Assembly: GCF_900102635.1 (NCBI RefSeq)
Contig: NZ_FMZQ01000001.1
Span: 310,001-374,000 of the forward strand
Direction: 5' to 3'
DNA: 64,000 bases
Origin: Ectopseudomonas chengduensis
Lineage (GTDB): Bacteria > Pseudomonadota > Gammaproteobacteria > Pseudomonadales > Pseudomonadaceae
Shown here one piece after another: positions 51,395 to 61,259 of the stretch. The first letter of the stretch is position 1, and the number at the start of each line of letters is the position of its first letter. The position numbers and the translations under genes were made by a program. The notes beneath the pieces are model-generated. The model had not been told where the DNA came from, did not search any database, and saw only the letters and a program-made list of their open reading frames with translations.

Positions 51395-52291
51395 ATGTCG
51401 AGTCACGAAAGTCACGAGAACTATTACGTACCGGCGCAGAGCAAGTGGCCCATCGTCGCCACCATTGGTCTGCTGGTCAGCTTCTACGGTGTTGGCACCT
51501 GGTTCAACGATCTGTCGGCGGGGCGTGAAGGCTCCAACGGGCCGCTGATCTTCTTCGTCGGCGGGCTGATCCTGGCCTGGATGCTGTTCGGCTGGTTTGG
51601 CAACGTCATCAAGGAAAGCCGCAGCGGTCTGTACAGCGCGCAGATGGACCGTTCCTTTCGCTGGGGCATGAGTTGGTTCATCTTTTCCGAGGTGATGTTC
51701 TTCGTCGCCTTCTTCGGTGCCCTGTTCTACATCCGCATGTGGGCCGGCCCCTGGCTCGGCGGCGAAGGTGACAAGGGCGTGGCCAACATGCTCTGGGACG
51801 GTTTCGAATACAGCTGGCCGATGTTGCAGAACCCCGACTCCAAGCTGTTCCCGCCACCGAGCGGGGTGATCGACCCCTGGCATCTGCCGCTGGTCAACAC
51901 CATCTTGCTGGTGTCCTCCAGCGTCACCATCACCTTTGCCCACCATGCTCTGAAGAAGAACCACCGTGGCCCGCTCAAGGCCTGGCTGGCCGCTACCATC
52001 GTGCTGGCCCTGGCATTCCTGTTCTTTCAGGTCGAGGAGTACATCGAGGCCTACACCGAGCTTGGGCTGACGCTTGGCTCAGGCATCTACGGCGCCACCT
52101 TCTTCATGCTCACCGGCTTTCACGGTGCGCATGTGACGCTCGGTACCATCATCCTGATCGTGATGCTGGTGCGCATCATGCGTGGGCACTTCGACGCCGA
52201 TCAGCACTTCGGCTTCGAGGCCGCCTCCTGGTATTGGCACTTCGTCGATGTGGTCTGGCTCGGCCTGTTCATCTTCGTCTACGTACTGTAG
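51395..52291 (+). CDS. coxC: Cytochrome c oxidase subunit III
   Basis: A 298-residue subunit III with seven helices: SWFIFSEVMFFVAFFGALFYIRMW, PLVNTILLVSSSVTITFAHHAL and LTGFHGAHVTLGTIILI are typical, ending in ASWYWHFVDVVWLGLFIFVYVL. It stabilises the oxidase core. ATG 51395 follows TAAGGAGAAC. Converges on the DUF2909 gene with a 6-base gap. Confidence 0.96.
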   Translation: MSSHESHENYYVPAQSKWPIVATIGLLVSFYGVGTWFNDLSAGREGSNGPLIFFVGGLILAWMLFGWFGNVIKESRSGLYSAQMDRSFRWGMSWFIFSEVMFFVAFFGALFYIRMWAGPWLGGEGDKGVANMLWDGFEYSWPMLQNPDSKLFPPPSGVIDPWHLPLVNTILLVSSSVTITFAHHALKKNHRGPLKAWLAATIVLALAFLFFQVEEYIEAYTELGLTLGSGIYGATFFMLTGFHGAHVTLGTIILIVMLVRIMRGHFDADQHFGFEAASWYWHFVDVVWLGLFIFVYVL

Positions 52292-52297
52292 CGGGGG

Positions 52298-52501
52298 CTA
52301 CCAGGTAACGTGAGAGACCAGTTGCCCTGAGTAGAAGCCCCAGGCGATCAGGGCAACGGTAATAGCGGTCAGGCCGACACGGACAGTTAGCGCGCCGACC
52401 ACGCGGGAACCATGGCCTTCGTCCTTGACCAGGAAGAACAGGCCGCTGAACAGGCTGGCGATGGTTGCCAGCAGCATGAGGACGATCGCGGCCTTGAGCA
52501 T
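52298..52501 (-). CDS. Twin-transmembrane protein, DUF2909
   Basis: A 67-residue protein with two membrane helices (AAIVLMLLATIASLFSGLFFL and VRVGLTAITVALIAWGFYSG). Matches the DUF2909 twin-helix family found within Pseudomonas cox clusters. GGAG precedes ATG 52501. It is on the strand opposite to the cox genes, an arrangement conserved in the genus. Role unknown, presumably oxidase-related. Confidence 0.82.
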   Translation of the reverse strand: MLKAAIVLMLLATIASLFSGLFFLVKDEGHGSRVVGALTVRVGLTAITVALIAWGFYSGQLVSHVTW

Positions 52502-52572
52502 GTGAGACTCCGGGGGATTGACGTGATGCATTGCAGTATAGCCAGCAACCCAGACCGTATCGGCAGGGCGCA

Positions 52573-53304
52573 ATGAGCGCCTTCCGTCCCGGTTGGTTGC
52601 CCAGCGTGCTGGTTGCCCTGCTGCTGCCGGGGTTGCTCTGGCTGGGCTTCTGGCAGCTGCAGCGTGGCGATGAGAAGCGCCAGCTGTTGGCCAGCTTCGA
52701 GGCACGGCGGACGGCCGAGCCGATCAGCCTCGAGCAGCTTGAGCCCATGCGTGATCCTGCCTACCGCCGCGTTCAACTGCGTGGGCACTTCGATAGCGAG
52801 CACAGCCTGCTGCTCGATAGCCGTATCCGTGATGGCCATGCCGGTGTCGAGTTGCTGCAGCCTTTCTACGATCAGTCCAGCGGTCTCTGGGTGTTGCTCA
52901 ATCGCGGCTGGCTGCCTTGGCCGGATCGGCGCACAGCGCCACCTTTCGATAGCCCTGACGGCGTGCTGCAACTCACTGCCTGGGTCTATGTCGCGCCCTC
53001 TGGTGGTTTCAATCTGCGCTCCGGTGCGGCGACCGAAGGCTGGCCGCGACTGATCACGCAGGTCGAGGCCGACAGTCTCTGGCGCCAGCTGGGTCGTGGT
53101 GGTCTGCCTTTCGAGGTGCGTCTGGAGCCCGGGCCGGCCAGTTATCGCGTCGATTGGCCAATCGTGGCCATGAGCCCCAGCAAACATCTTGGCTATGCGG
53201 TGCAGTGGTTCTCTCTGGCTGCCGCGCTGCTTGGTCTGTTCATTTATCTTGGAATTCACAATGCACGGGAGCATCGTCATGAACCCAGCCATCGCCATGC
53301 CTGA
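52573..53304 (+). CDS. SURF1 family cytochrome oxidase assembly protein
   Basis: A 243-residue SURF1 with N- and C-terminal membrane helices and the family pattern LGFWQLQRGDEKRQLL, YRRVQLRGHFDSEHSLLLDSR, LLNRGWLPWP and the C-terminal HLGYAVQWFSLAAALLGLFIYLG. Helps insert heme a into subunit I. The 3' end overlaps the next gene by 26 bases. Confidence 0.9.
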   Translation: MSAFRPGWLPSVLVALLLPGLLWLGFWQLQRGDEKRQLLASFEARRTAEPISLEQLEPMRDPAYRRVQLRGHFDSEHSLLLDSRIRDGHAGVELLQPFYDQSSGLWVLLNRGWLPWPDRRTAPPFDSPDGVLQLTAWVYVAPSGGFNLRSGAATEGWPRLITQVEADSLWRQLGRGGLPFEVRLEPGPASYRVDWPIVAMSPSKHLGYAVQWFSLAAALLGLFIYLGIHNAREHRHEPSHRHA

Positions 53305-53857
53305 GGCGCCGCGCAAGGGGCGTGGTCGCCTGCAGTTGTTGTTGATCCTGGCCATCGCCATCGGCCCGATGTTCCTGGCCAGCGCCATGTACCAGTGGCG
53401 CTTCTGGGTGCCAGAGACGCGCAGCTACCACGGTGTGCTGATCGGCGATGGGCGCACCCTTGCCGATCTCGGCGTGCAGGGGGAGGTGGAGCCGCTGTGG
53501 CAGATTCTGGTGACAGCACCGGGCGCCTGTGAGGCCGACTGTCAGCAGCTGGTTTACCTGGCGCGGCAGATCCAGATTGGCCTCAATCGCGAGACTGCCC
53601 GCGCCAGTCACGGCCTGGCGCTGGCCGAGCCATTGCCGGCCGACTATGACGCCACGCTCAAGCGCGAGTACCCGCAACTTGGACGCTATCAGCTGGATCT
53701 GCAGGCCTACGACAAGGCCGCTGAGGCAGTGCCGGGGGCACAGCTATGGCTGGTCGATCCACACGGCAATCTGGTGCTGCGCTATCCGGCCGGCAGCAAG
53801 GGCAAGGCCATTCTCGATGATCTGCGCTACCTGCTGAAAATTTCCCTGATCGGTTGA
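53279..53857 (+). CDS. Membrane-anchored hypothetical protein of the cox cluster
   Basis: A 192-residue protein with one N-terminal membrane helix (LLLILAIAIGPMFLASAMY) and a periplasmic thioredoxin-fold-like domain (LWQILVTAPGACEADCQQLVYLARQIQIGLNRETAR, then AQLWLVDPHGNLVLRYPAG). A CxxxC-like pair (CEADC) recalls SCO/thioredoxin proteins and could bind copper or carry thiols. ATG 53279 follows GGGAG and lies within the SURF1 gene. Conserved in Pseudomonas cox clusters (PA0111 position). Confidence 0.8.
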   Translation: MNPAIAMPEAPRKGRGRLQLLLILAIAIGPMFLASAMYQWRFWVPETRSYHGVLIGDGRTLADLGVQGEVEPLWQILVTAPGACEADCQQLVYLARQIQIGLNRETARASHGLALAEPLPADYDATLKREYPQLGRYQLDLQAYDKAAEAVPGAQLWLVDPHGNLVLRYPAGSKGKAILDDLRYLLKISLIG

Positions 53858-53912
53858 CGCCACGCTCTGTCCATATCGACAGAGCGTAAGGCCCAGTGCC
53901 CAAGGAGTAGAC

Positions 53913-54968
53913 ATGCACAAGCCCGGTTACCGTCTAGCGTTGTTCGCGACCCTCCTGACCGTGGTGGTGGTGCTGCTGGGCGCCTACACCCGACTGACCC
54001 ATGCCGGTCTGGGTTGCCCGGATTGGCCAGGCTGCTACGGGTTTCTCGGCGTGCCGATGAGCGAGCACAAGCAGGCCATCGCCGAAGCGCGTTTTCCCGA
54101 GGCGCCGGTAGAGGTTGCCAAGGGCTGGTACGAGATGATCCATCGCTACTTTGCCGGCGCACTGGGGTTGGTGATCCTCGCTATTGCTGCCCTGTCCGTG
54201 CGCCGTCGTGCGGAGCCAACTCAGCCGCTCAAGTTGCCGCTGGCGATTCTGGCGCTGGTGATTCTGCAGGGCGCCTTCGGCATGTGGACGGTCACCCTGC
54301 AGCTATGGCCGCAGGTGGTCACCGCTCACCTGCTCGGCGGTTTCGCCACGCTCAGTCTGTTGACCTTGCTCACCTTGCGCCTGTCTGGACGATTCGCCCC
54401 GCTGCAGTTGCCGGGGCGCCTGCGCACGTTGGCGGCGGCATGCCTGCTGCTGGTGATCGGGCAGATCACCCTCGGTGGCTGGGTCAGTTCCAACTACGCC
54501 GCTGTCGCCTGCGTCGACCTGCCCACCTGTCACGGCGAGTGGTGGCCTGCTATGGATTTCGGCAAGGGCTTTCACCTGACCCAGCACATCGGCCCCAACT
54601 ACCTGGGCGGACAGCTCGACAGTGACGCGCGCACCGCCATTCACATGAGCCATCGCATCGGAGCGCTGCTGGTAACGCTGGCGCTGTTGGCTCTGGCCTG
54701 GAAGTTGCGCATTGCCAAGCTGCCGCGCCTGGCCGGTCTGCTGCTGCTGGCGCTGGCTGTGCAGGTTGGCCTGGGTATCAGCAACGTGATCTTCCATCTA
54801 CCGCTGCTGGTGGCGGTGGCGCACAACGCTGGTGGCGCTGCTCTGCTGCTGGTGATGGTGCTGATCAACTATCGCCTGAGGGCTGTTTCTGCGGCGGCTC
54901 GTGAAGCATCTGATCTGGCGGGCAGGCGCACGACTCTGGTTTCCAACGGTCTGGTTCAAGGCCGGTAA
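53913..54968 (+). CDS. ctaA: Heme A synthase (COX15/CtaA)
   Basis: A 351-residue membrane protein with eight helices. Conserved His-containing motifs are [15 protein letters not shown] (with the Cys pair), [45 protein letters not shown] and [13 protein letters not shown]. Converts heme O to heme A. Preceded by CAAGGAGTAG; 55 bases after the hypothetical gene, 23 before ctaB. Confidence 0.94.
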   Translation: MHKPGYRLALFATLLTVVVVLLGAYTRLTHAGLGCPDWPGCYGFLGVPMSEHKQAIAEARFPEAPVEVAKGWYEMIHRYFAGALGLVILAIAALSVRRRAEPTQPLKLPLAILALVILQGAFGMWTVTLQLWPQVVTAHLLGGFATLSLLTLLTLRLSGRFAPLQLPGRLRTLAAACLLLVIGQITLGGWVSSNYAAVACVDLPTCHGEWWPAMDFGKGFHLTQHIGPNYLGGQLDSDARTAIHMSHRIGALLVTLALLALAWKLRIAKLPRLAGLLLLALAVQVGLGISNVIFHLPLLVAVAHNAGGAALLLVMVLINYRLRAVSAAAREASDLAGRRTTLVSNGLVQGR

Positions 54969-54991
54969 ATAACGAATCAAGGAGCAATGCC

Positions 54992-55891
54992 ATGGCGACA
55001 ATGCTGCGAGCTCACTCCGAACACGCCACCTGGCGCGATTATCTGGAGCTGACCAAACCGCGGGTGGTGATGCTGATGCTGATCACCTCGCTGGTCGGCA
55101 TGTTCCTCGCTACCCGTGCCGGTGTGCCCTGGACCGTGCTGCTGTTCGGCAACCTCGGCATCGGCCTGTGTGCCGGCGCGGCAGCTGCAGTCAACCATGT
55201 GGTAGATCGGCGCATCGACTCGATCATGGCGCGCACACACAAGCGTCCGGTCACCGCCGGGCGTGTCTCGCCGGTGGCGGCGCTGACCTTCGCCCTGTTG
55301 CTGGCCATCGCCGGCATGAGCCTGCTGATGGTGTTCACCAATGAGTTGGCTGCCTGGCTGACCCTGGCCTCATTGCTCGGTTATGCGGTGATCTACACCG
55401 GCTTTCTCAAGCGCGCCACGCCGCAGAACATCGTGATCGGCGGCCTGGCGGGTGCTGCTCCACCGTTGCTGGGTTGGGTCGCTGTTACCGGCCACCTCAG
55501 TGCCGAGCCGCTGCTGCTGGTGCTGATCATCTTCGCCTGGACGCCGCCGCACTTCTGGGCCCTGGCTATCCATCGCAAGGCCGAATACGCCAAGGCCGAC
55601 ATCCCCATGCTGCCGGTGACCCACGGTGAGCACTACACCAAGGTGCATATCCTGCTCTACACCCTGGTGATGTTCGCGGTGACCCTGCTGCCCTACGCCA
55701 TCCACATGAGCGGGCCGTTGTACCTGGTTTGCGCCGTGCTACTGGGCGGCCGCTTCCTGCACTGGGCCTGGGTGCTGTACCGTGACAGCAAACCGCACGC
55801 CGCGATCAATACCTTCAAGTACAGTATCTGGTACCTGTTCCTGCTGTTTATCGCGCTGCTCGCGGATCACTATCTGCTGTTGAACATCTAG
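54992..55891 (+). CDS. ctaB: Protoheme IX farnesyltransferase (heme O synthase)
   Basis: A 299-residue UbiA-superfamily enzyme with nine helices. The prenyl-diphosphate motif is [28 protein letters not shown] (Asp-rich, residues about 62-90), with [28 protein letters not shown] and [27 protein letters not shown]. Farnesylates heme B to heme O for CtaA. Also called cyoE. Preceded by AAGGAGC. Confidence 0.95.
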   Translation: MATMLRAHSEHATWRDYLELTKPRVVMLMLITSLVGMFLATRAGVPWTVLLFGNLGIGLCAGAAAAVNHVVDRRIDSIMARTHKRPVTAGRVSPVAALTFALLLAIAGMSLLMVFTNELAAWLTLASLLGYAVIYTGFLKRATPQNIVIGGLAGAAPPLLGWVAVTGHLSAEPLLLVLIIFAWTPPHFWALAIHRKAEYAKADIPMLPVTHGEHYTKVHILLYTLVMFAVTLLPYAIHMSGPLYLVCAVLLGGRFLHWAWVLYRDSKPHAAINTFKYSIWYLFLLFIALLADHYLLLNI

Positions 55892-55939
55892 CAAGCTGTG
55901 GCGTGGCAGACGGTTTGCAAAAGCTAGCTAAGGGATTTC

Positions 55940-56572
55940 ATGACTCGTACCCACACAACGGTTTTCGTTCTTGTCGCAATCGTGGCCCTGGTGCTGGGGC
56001 TTACCGTCAACAAGGTGCTCAGCAGTAAAAGCCAGGGCGACCCGGCGGCGCTGCTCGATGCCGGTATCGTCCTGCTGCCGCAGAACCGTAGCCTGCCGTC
56101 GCTGAGCCTGGTCGATCAGGACGGCAAGGACGTTGCGGTTGATCAGCTCAAGGGTGACTGGAAGCTGCTGTTCTTCGGTTATACCTTCTGCCCGGATATC
56201 TGCCCGGCCACCCTCGCTCAACTGCGCCAATTGCAGACCCAGTTGCCCGAAGAAACTCGCGCACGGCTGAGCGTGGTGATGGTCAGCGTCGACCCACATC
56301 GTGATACGCCGGAGCAGTTGAGCAAGTACCTGGGCTTCTTCAATGCGGGCTTCAAGGGCCTGACCGGCGAAGAGGAAACCCTGCAGAAATTCGCCAACTC
56401 GGTAAGCATCCCCTACATCCCGGCTGACACCAGCAAGGAAAACTACACCGTCGATCACAGCGGCAATCTGGTGATCATCGGCCCGGATGGCACCCAGCGC
56501 GGCTTCATCCGTGCGCCGATCAACAACGCCAAGCTGGCCGAGCAGTTGCCGGGCCTGGTTTCGGGTAGCTGA
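55940..56572 (+). CDS. SCO1/SenC family copper chaperone
   Basis: A 210-residue membrane-anchored thioredoxin-fold protein with an N-terminal helix (TVFVLVAIVALVLGLTVN), the copper motif CPDICP in FFGYTFCPDICPATLAQL and the distal His in YTVDHSGNLVIIGPDG. Delivers copper to the CuA site of subunit II. 48 bases after ctaB, last gene of the cox block. Confidence 0.92.
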   Translation: MTRTHTTVFVLVAIVALVLGLTVNKVLSSKSQGDPAALLDAGIVLLPQNRSLPSLSLVDQDGKDVAVDQLKGDWKLLFFGYTFCPDICPATLAQLRQLQTQLPEETRARLSVVMVSVDPHRDTPEQLSKYLGFFNAGFKGLTGEEETLQKFANSVSIPYIPADTSKENYTVDHSGNLVIIGPDGTQRGFIRAPINNAKLAEQLPGLVSGS

Positions 56573-56627
56573 TCGGCTTGGGTGTGCCTACGAACCACCA
56601 CCATCAAGGCTGTATGGCACAGAGTTT

Positions 56628-56728
56628 CCCGGATTTCATCCGGGCTACGGCCCTGAGTTTGGGCTTGTAGGGTGCGCCGCGAGCACCGGCGGGCGCTCAA
56701 CGGTATTGGTGCGCACGGCGCACCCTAC
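56628..56728. repeat. Two palindromic intergenic repeats (CCCGGA and GTAGGGTGCGC types)
   Basis: CCCGGA/TCCGGG (56628-56644) followed by GTAGGGTGCGCCG (56667-56679) and its exact inverse CGGCGCACCCTAC (56716-56728). The second type recurs in part at 61236-61257. They separate the convergent SCO1 and thrB genes and may also help end transcription. Confidence 0.75.
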
Positions 56729-56738
56729 GGGGCGTGTC

Positions 56739-57689
56739 CTAAAGTGCGAACGGCAGGGGCAGGTTGACCTGCTGACGTTGTGCCAAGCGCCGTTGGAATT
56801 CGGCAGGATCATGAATCAGCACTTCCTGCCCGGCGAACGACTCGGCGGCGATCAGACGTGACAGCCAGAAACGCACGCAGGCCACGCGCAGCATGGCTGG
56901 CCACAGCTCTGCTTCGGCAGCGCTGAACGGGCGTAGAGCCGCATAGGCGCCGAGTAGCGCACGGGCGCGAGCGCCATCTAGGCTGCCGTCTTCGTTCGAG
57001 CACCAATCGTTGAGAGTGATGGCCAGGTCGTAGAGCATCGGCCCCGAGCAGGCGTTGTAGAAGTCGATCACCCCTGCGAGGTGGTTGCCGTCGAACAGCA
57101 CGTTGTCGCGGAACAGGTCGGCATGCAGGTTCGCCCGCGGCAAAGCGAGGATGCGCGGCTTCAGTTCGGCGATCTCGGCCAGTGCATCACGTAGTAGCGG
57201 CAACGCCTGTTCATCAAGCTTCAGCGCCTGGCTCGGACCTTCGGCGAGCATCCAATCCAGCCCGCGGTCGCTGCGACGTTCCACCGGCTGTTCGCGAGTG
57301 GCCAGGTGAATGCGCGCCAGCAGGCTACCCACTTCCTGGCAGTGATGGGCGTTGGCATCGCGCACATGCTTGCCTGACAGCCGGGGCTGCAATAGCGCCG
57401 GTTTCTCGGCCAGGGTGCGCAATGCCTCGTCGTCCTGCGTGCGTAGGGCGTAGGGCACCGGCAGGCCGGCGTCGTGCAGCACGTCGAGCAATTCGATGAA
57501 GAACGGTAGGTCGGCCACCGGGCCGCGTTCGACCAGGGTCAGGACATATTCGCCCTGCTCCAGGCTGACGAAGAAGTTGCTGTTTTCGCTGCCCGCAGCA
57601 ATGCCCTGGAAGTCACGCAACCGGCCAAGCCCATAGGGAGCCAGGAAGACTTCGAGCTCATGACGCTCCAGGGGGGTGAATACCGACAT
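56739..57689 (-). CDS. thrB: Homoserine kinase (APH-fold ThrB)
   Basis: A 316-residue kinase of the aminoglycoside phosphotransferase fold that phosphorylates homoserine for threonine synthesis. Motifs: [27 protein letters not shown] near 28, catalytic [38 protein letters not shown] near 190-228. Length equals the P. aeruginosa enzyme and the position before polA matches. Downstream of the DUF2782 gene on the same strand. Confidence 0.94.
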   Translation of the reverse strand: MSVFTPLERHELEVFLAPYGLGRLRDFQGIAAGSENSNFFVSLEQGEYVLTLVERGPVADLPFFIELLDVLHDAGLPVPYALRTQDDEALRTLAEKPALLQPRLSGKHVRDANAHHCQEVGSLLARIHLATREQPVERRSDRGLDWMLAEGPSQALKLDEQALPLLRDALAEIAELKPRILALPRANLHADLFRDNVLFDGNHLAGVIDFYNACSGPMLYDLAITLNDWCSNEDGSLDGARARALLGAYAALRPFSAAEAELWPAMLRVACVRFWLSRLIAAESFAGQEVLIHDPAEFQRRLAQRQQVNLPLPFAL

Positions 57690-57706
57690 ATCAGACCTTA
57701 ATTGCC

Positions 57707-57991
57707 TTACCAGCTAAAGATTTCCCAGGACGGGATCAGCATGTCCGGATCGTCCGAACGTACGAAGTTGCCGTCGCTGCCATCGGCGCGAACGAGAAAG
57801 TAGGGTTTACCGTTCTTCGGGATGACCTTGATGGCGTAGAGGAAGCCATTGACCCGGTATTCCTGAATGGTTCGGTCGCCGTCCTGGCGGATGGTCACAT
57901 CCGGGTCGCCGGATACCGGATCTTCGGCGTGAGCAGCAAGGGGGACACAGGCCAACAGGCCGACCAGCATCAGGCGATTCAATGTACCCAT
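57707..57991 (-). CDS. DUF2782 exported protein
   Basis: A 94-residue protein with a signal peptide ([15 protein letters not shown]) and the DUF2782 pattern [42 protein letters not shown]. It is found beside polA and thrB in pseudomonads. Function unknown; periplasmic. 17 bases before thrB, probably the same transcript. Confidence 0.88.
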   Translation of the reverse strand: MGTLNRLMLVGLLACVPLAAHAEDPVSGDPDVTIRQDGDRTIQEYRVNGFLYAIKVIPKNGKPYFLVRADGSDGNFVRSDDPDMLIPSWEIFSW

Positions 57992-58066
57992 GGTAATCTT
58001 GCTCCTTCGTTGTTCACCGATGCAGCCATTCTACCGCTGCACCCGCCGAAAAGGTTGATCCCGCGC

Positions 58067-60862
58067 ATGAGCCAAGCTCCCCTCGTTCTGGTCGACGGTT
58101 CCTCTTATCTGTACCGCGCCTTCCACGCCCTGCCGCCGCTGACCACTTCCAAGGGCATGCCCACCGGAGCGGTGAAGGGCGTGCTGAACATGCTCAAGAG
58201 CCTGCGCAAGCAGTACCCGAACAGCCCCTTTGCCGTGGTCTTCGACGCCAAGGGCGGCACCTTCCGCGACGAGCTGTTCGCCGAGTACAAGGCCAATCGG
58301 CCATCCATGCCGGACGAATTGCGCGTGCAGGTCGAGCCGCTGCACGCCAGCGTGCGCGCCCTGGGGTTGCCGCTGCTGTGCGTCGAAGGGGTTGAAGCCG
58401 ATGACGTGATCGGCACCCTGGCGCGGCAAGCGGCCGGGGAAAAGCGCGACGTGGTCATCTCCACTGGTGACAAGGACATGGCGCAGCTGGTCTGCCCGCA
58501 CGTTACGCTGGTCAACACCATGACGGGAAGCGTCTACGATGCCGATGGCGTAAAGGAGAAATTCGGTGTCGGCCCTGAGCTGATCATCGACTACCTGGCG
58601 CTGATGGGCGACAAGGTCGACAACATTCCGGGTGTGCCTGGTGTCGGTGAGAAAACCGCTTTGGGCTTGCTGGTTGGTATCGGCGGCGGCCTCGACGTGC
58701 TCTACGCCAACCTCGACAAGGTGCCCGAGCTGCCGATCCGTGGCGCCAAGGGCCTGCCAGCCAAGCTCGAAGAGCACCGCGAGATGGCTTACCTGTCCTA
58801 TCAGCTGGCGACCATCAAGACCGACGTGCCGCTGAATATCGAGATCGAGTCGCTGCATCCCGGCGAACCGGATCAGGCCGCGCTGGTGGAGCTTTACGGC
58901 GAGCTGGAGTTCAAGAACTGGCTGGACGACCTGCTGCGTCAGAACAAGGCGCTGGCGGCCAAGGCTGCTGCGCCGGCTGGCGATCTGTTCGCCGAGCCGA
59001 CTGGTGAAACCGCCGAAGAGGCCGCTGAACCCGCATCGGCAAGCAGCGGTGATTACCAGCTGGTACTGGAGCAGGCGCAGTTCGATGCCTGGCTGAAGAA
59101 ACTGGAGCAGGCAGAACTGATCGCCTTCGACAGCGAGACCACCAGCATTGATGCCCAGCAGGCGCAGTTGGTTGGTCTGTCCTTCGCGGTCAAGGCCGGT
59201 GAGGCGGCCTATATCCCGCTGGCGCATTCCTACATGGGCGTGCCGCAGCAGCTCGATCGCGACGCAGTGCTCAAGGCGCTCAAGCCGATCCTCGAAGACC
59301 CGGCCAAGGCCAAGGTGGGCCAGCACGCCAAGTACGACATCAACGTCCTGGCCAATGCCAGCACGCCGATCACGGTGCAGGGCGTGGCCTTCGACACCAT
59401 GCTCGAATCCTACGTACTGGACTCCACCGCCACCCGTCACGACATGGACAGCCTGGCGCTGAAGTACCTGAACCACAGCACCATCCGCTTCGAGGACATC
59501 GCCGGCAAGGGCGCCAAGCAGCTGACCTTCGATCAGATCGCCCTGGAGCAGGCCGGCCCGTACGCCGCCGAGGATGCCGACGTGACCTTGCGTCTGCATC
59601 AGGAACTGTGGGGACGCCTCGAAGCTGTGCCGTCCCTGGCCAAAGTGCTGCGCGACATCGAAATCCCGCTGGTACCGGTGCTGGCGCGCATCGAGCGCAA
59701 CGGCGCGCTGGTCGATGCCAAGCTGCTCGGCGAGCAGAGTGTCGAGCTGGGCGAGAAACTGGTGGAGCTGGAGCGCAAGGCGTTCGAGATCGCCGGTGAG
59801 GAATTCAACCTCGCCTCGCCCAAGCAACTCGGCGTGATCCTCTACGAAAAACTCGGCTACCCGGTGATCAGCAAGACTGCCAAGGGCCAACCCTCCACCG
59901 CCGAAGCGGTGCTGGCAGAACTGGCCGAGCAGGACTTCGAACTGCCCAAGGTGCTGATGCAGTACCGCAGCCTGAGCAAGCTCAAGAGCACCTACACCGA
60001 CAAGCTGCCGGAGCAGATCAACCCGCGCACCGGGCGTATCCATACCAGCTATCACCAGGCGGTCGCCGCTACTGGCCGCCTGTCCTCCAGCGACCCGAAC
60101 CTGCAGAACATCCCGATCCGCACCGCCGAAGGCCGGCGCATCCGCCAGGCTTTCGTGGCGCCCAAGGGCTACAAGATGATGGCCGCGGACTACTCGCAGA
60201 TCGAGTTGCGCATCATGGCCCACCTGGCCAAGGACAAAGGTCTGCTCGATGCCTTCCACCATGATCTGGACGTGCACAGGGCCACTGCTGCCGAGGTTTT
60301 TGGTGTGGCACTGGAAGAGGTGAGCAGCGATCAGCGGCGCAAGGCCAAGGCCATCAACTTCGGTCTGATCTACGGCATGAGCGCCTTCGGCCTGGCCAAG
60401 CAGATCGACGTCGAACGTAAGGAGGCGCAGGCCTATATCGATCGTTACTTCGCCCGCTATCCCGGCGTGCTGACCTACATGGAAAGCACCCGCGCGCAGG
60501 CCGCCGAGCAGGGTTATGTGGAGACAGTTTACGGCCGTCGCCTGTACCTGCCGGAGATCCACGCGCAGAACCAGGCCATGCGCAAGGGCGCCGAGCGCGC
60601 GGCGATCAATGCGCCGATGCAGGGCACGGCTGCGGACATCATCAAGCGCGCCATGATCGCCGTGGACAGCTGGTTGCAGGACAGCGGCATCGATGCACGC
60701 ATCATCATGCAGGTGCACGACGAACTGGTGCTGGAGGTGCGTGAGGAACTGATCGACGAGGTCAGCGCCAAACTCAAGAGCCTGATGAGTGGCGCCGCCG
60801 ACCTGGATGTACCGCTACTGGTGGAAGTCGGCGTCGGCGCCAATTGGGACGAGGCGCATTGA
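58067..60862 (+). CDS. polA: DNA polymerase I
   Basis: A 931-residue family A polymerase for repair and Okazaki-fragment maturation. Domains: 5'-3' exonuclease (1-290; [35 protein letters not shown]), proofreading exonuclease (about 330-520, with the Asp-x-Glu of AFDSETTS intact) and polymerase (about 540-931) with motif [11 protein letters not shown], motif [20 protein letters not shown] and motif [14 protein letters not shown] 58067 begins [11 protein letters not shown]; the frame opens further upstream but without support. A GC palindrome (60871-60891) follows the stop. Confidence 0.98.
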   Translation: MSQAPLVLVDGSSYLYRAFHALPPLTTSKGMPTGAVKGVLNMLKSLRKQYPNSPFAVVFDAKGGTFRDELFAEYKANRPSMPDELRVQVEPLHASVRALGLPLLCVEGVEADDVIGTLARQAAGEKRDVVISTGDKDMAQLVCPHVTLVNTMTGSVYDADGVKEKFGVGPELIIDYLALMGDKVDNIPGVPGVGEKTALGLLVGIGGGLDVLYANLDKVPELPIRGAKGLPAKLEEHREMAYLSYQLATIKTDVPLNIEIESLHPGEPDQAALVELYGELEFKNWLDDLLRQNKALAAKAAAPAGDLFAEPTGETAEEAAEPASASSGDYQLVLEQAQFDAWLKKLEQAELIAFDSETTSIDAQQAQLVGLSFAVKAGEAAYIPLAHSYMGVPQQLDRDAVLKALKPILEDPAKAKVGQHAKYDINVLANASTPITVQGVAFDTMLESYVLDSTATRHDMDSLALKYLNHSTIRFEDIAGKGAKQLTFDQIALEQAGPYAAEDADVTLRLHQELWGRLEAVPSLAKVLRDIEIPLVPVLARIERNGALVDAKLLGEQSVELGEKLVELERKAFEIAGEEFNLASPKQLGVILYEKLGYPVISKTAKGQPSTAEAVLAELAEQDFELPKVLMQYRSLSKLKSTYTDKLPEQINPRTGRIHTSYHQAVAATGRLSSSDPNLQNIPIRTAEGRRIRQAFVAPKGYKMMAADYSQIELRIMAHLAKDKGLLDAFHHDLDVHRATAAEVFGVALEEVSSDQRRKAKAINFGLIYGMSAFGLAKQIDVERKEAQAYIDRYFARYPGVLTYMESTRAQAAEQGYVETVYGRRLYLPEIHAQNQAMRKGAERAAINAPMQGTAADIIKRAMIAVDSWLQDSGIDARIIMQVHDELVLEVREELIDEVSAKLKSLMSGAADLDVPLLVEVGVGANWDEAH

Positions 60863-60961
60863 GGCTCGTCGCCGCGGCATAGAGCCGCGGCCGCTCTAGC
60901 TTTTGGGTTTCAGGGAATCAAAAGGCGCTTTCTTATTGCAAATGGTTTTTAAGACGGCGAT

Positions 60962-60989
60962 GAACTTTCTGCAAACCCACCCGGTCAGA
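60962..60989 (+). promoter_or_regulatory. AlgU (sigma-22) promoter of the ErsA-like sRNA
   Basis: GAACTT (60962-60967), 17-base spacer, TCAGA (60985-60989), close to the envelope-stress sigma consensus GAACTT-N16/17-TCTGA. Matches the known sigma-22 dependence of ErsA in P. aeruginosa. Confidence 0.75.
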
Positions 60990-60993
60990 GTTC

Positions 60994-61125
60994 ATGAATG
61001 GCCGTTAAGCCCTTCAATGCTCCTTTGTTGTGTTAAGTGTTGGCAGACATCTGAACCCCGCCCTAGCGGTTCAGACCTTGAACCCCGAACTTCTCCCTCC
61101 CCATACGAAGCTCGGGGTTTTTTTT
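60994..61125 (+). ncRNA. ersA: ErsA-like small RNA (Spot 42 position)
   Basis: Between polA and engB, the locus of P. aeruginosa ErsA (and Spot 42 in enterics). The span from the AlgU promoter to the terminator is about 132 bases, the length known for ErsA. An internal stem TCTGAACC/GGTTCAGA (within 61040-61077) and a pyrimidine-rich CTCCCTCCCC that could pair with ribosome-binding sites are visible. It ends in AACCCCGA/TCGGGGTT followed by a T-run (61118-61125). ErsA represses targets such as algC under envelope stress; targets here are not known. The exact 5' end is estimated. Confidence 0.82.
61081..61125 (+). terminator. Intrinsic terminator of the ErsA-like sRNA
   Basis: AACCCCGA and TCGGGGTT arms with an inner CTTC/GAAG stem and eight T at the end. 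Confidence 0.9.
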
Positions 61126-61160
61126 GCCTATAGAAAAGTGCCGCTAGCCGCATTCTGATG

Positions 61161-61257
61161 AACCTCTCCCTCCGGGAGAGGTTGGGGCCCGCTCCTGCTG
61201 TTCCTTAGTGGGCACCGAATACTCCCTACGATCCAGGTGCGCACAGCGCACCCTACG
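61161..61257. repeat. Hairpin repeats between the sRNA and engB
   Basis: AACCTCTCCC/GGGAGAGGTT (61161-61183) and GGTGCGC/GCGCACC (61236-61252) followed by CTACG, the latter matching the repeat at 56667-56728. They lie just past the engB stop on its strand and may serve as its terminator. Confidence 0.6.
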
Positions 61258-61259
61258 AC

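Noticed and set aside
58031..60718. 895-codon open frame on the reverse strand across polA
   Set aside because: Pure shadow of high-GC codon usage; His/Gln/Leu/Val-rich translation with no motif, while polA is unmistakable.
60871..60891. GCCGCGGC palindrome after polA as a terminator
   Set aside because: Stem is stable but the following T-run is short and displaced, so it is mentioned only under polA.
60903..61133. 76-codon frame between polA and engB
   Set aside because: Coincides with the ErsA-like sRNA and its terminator.
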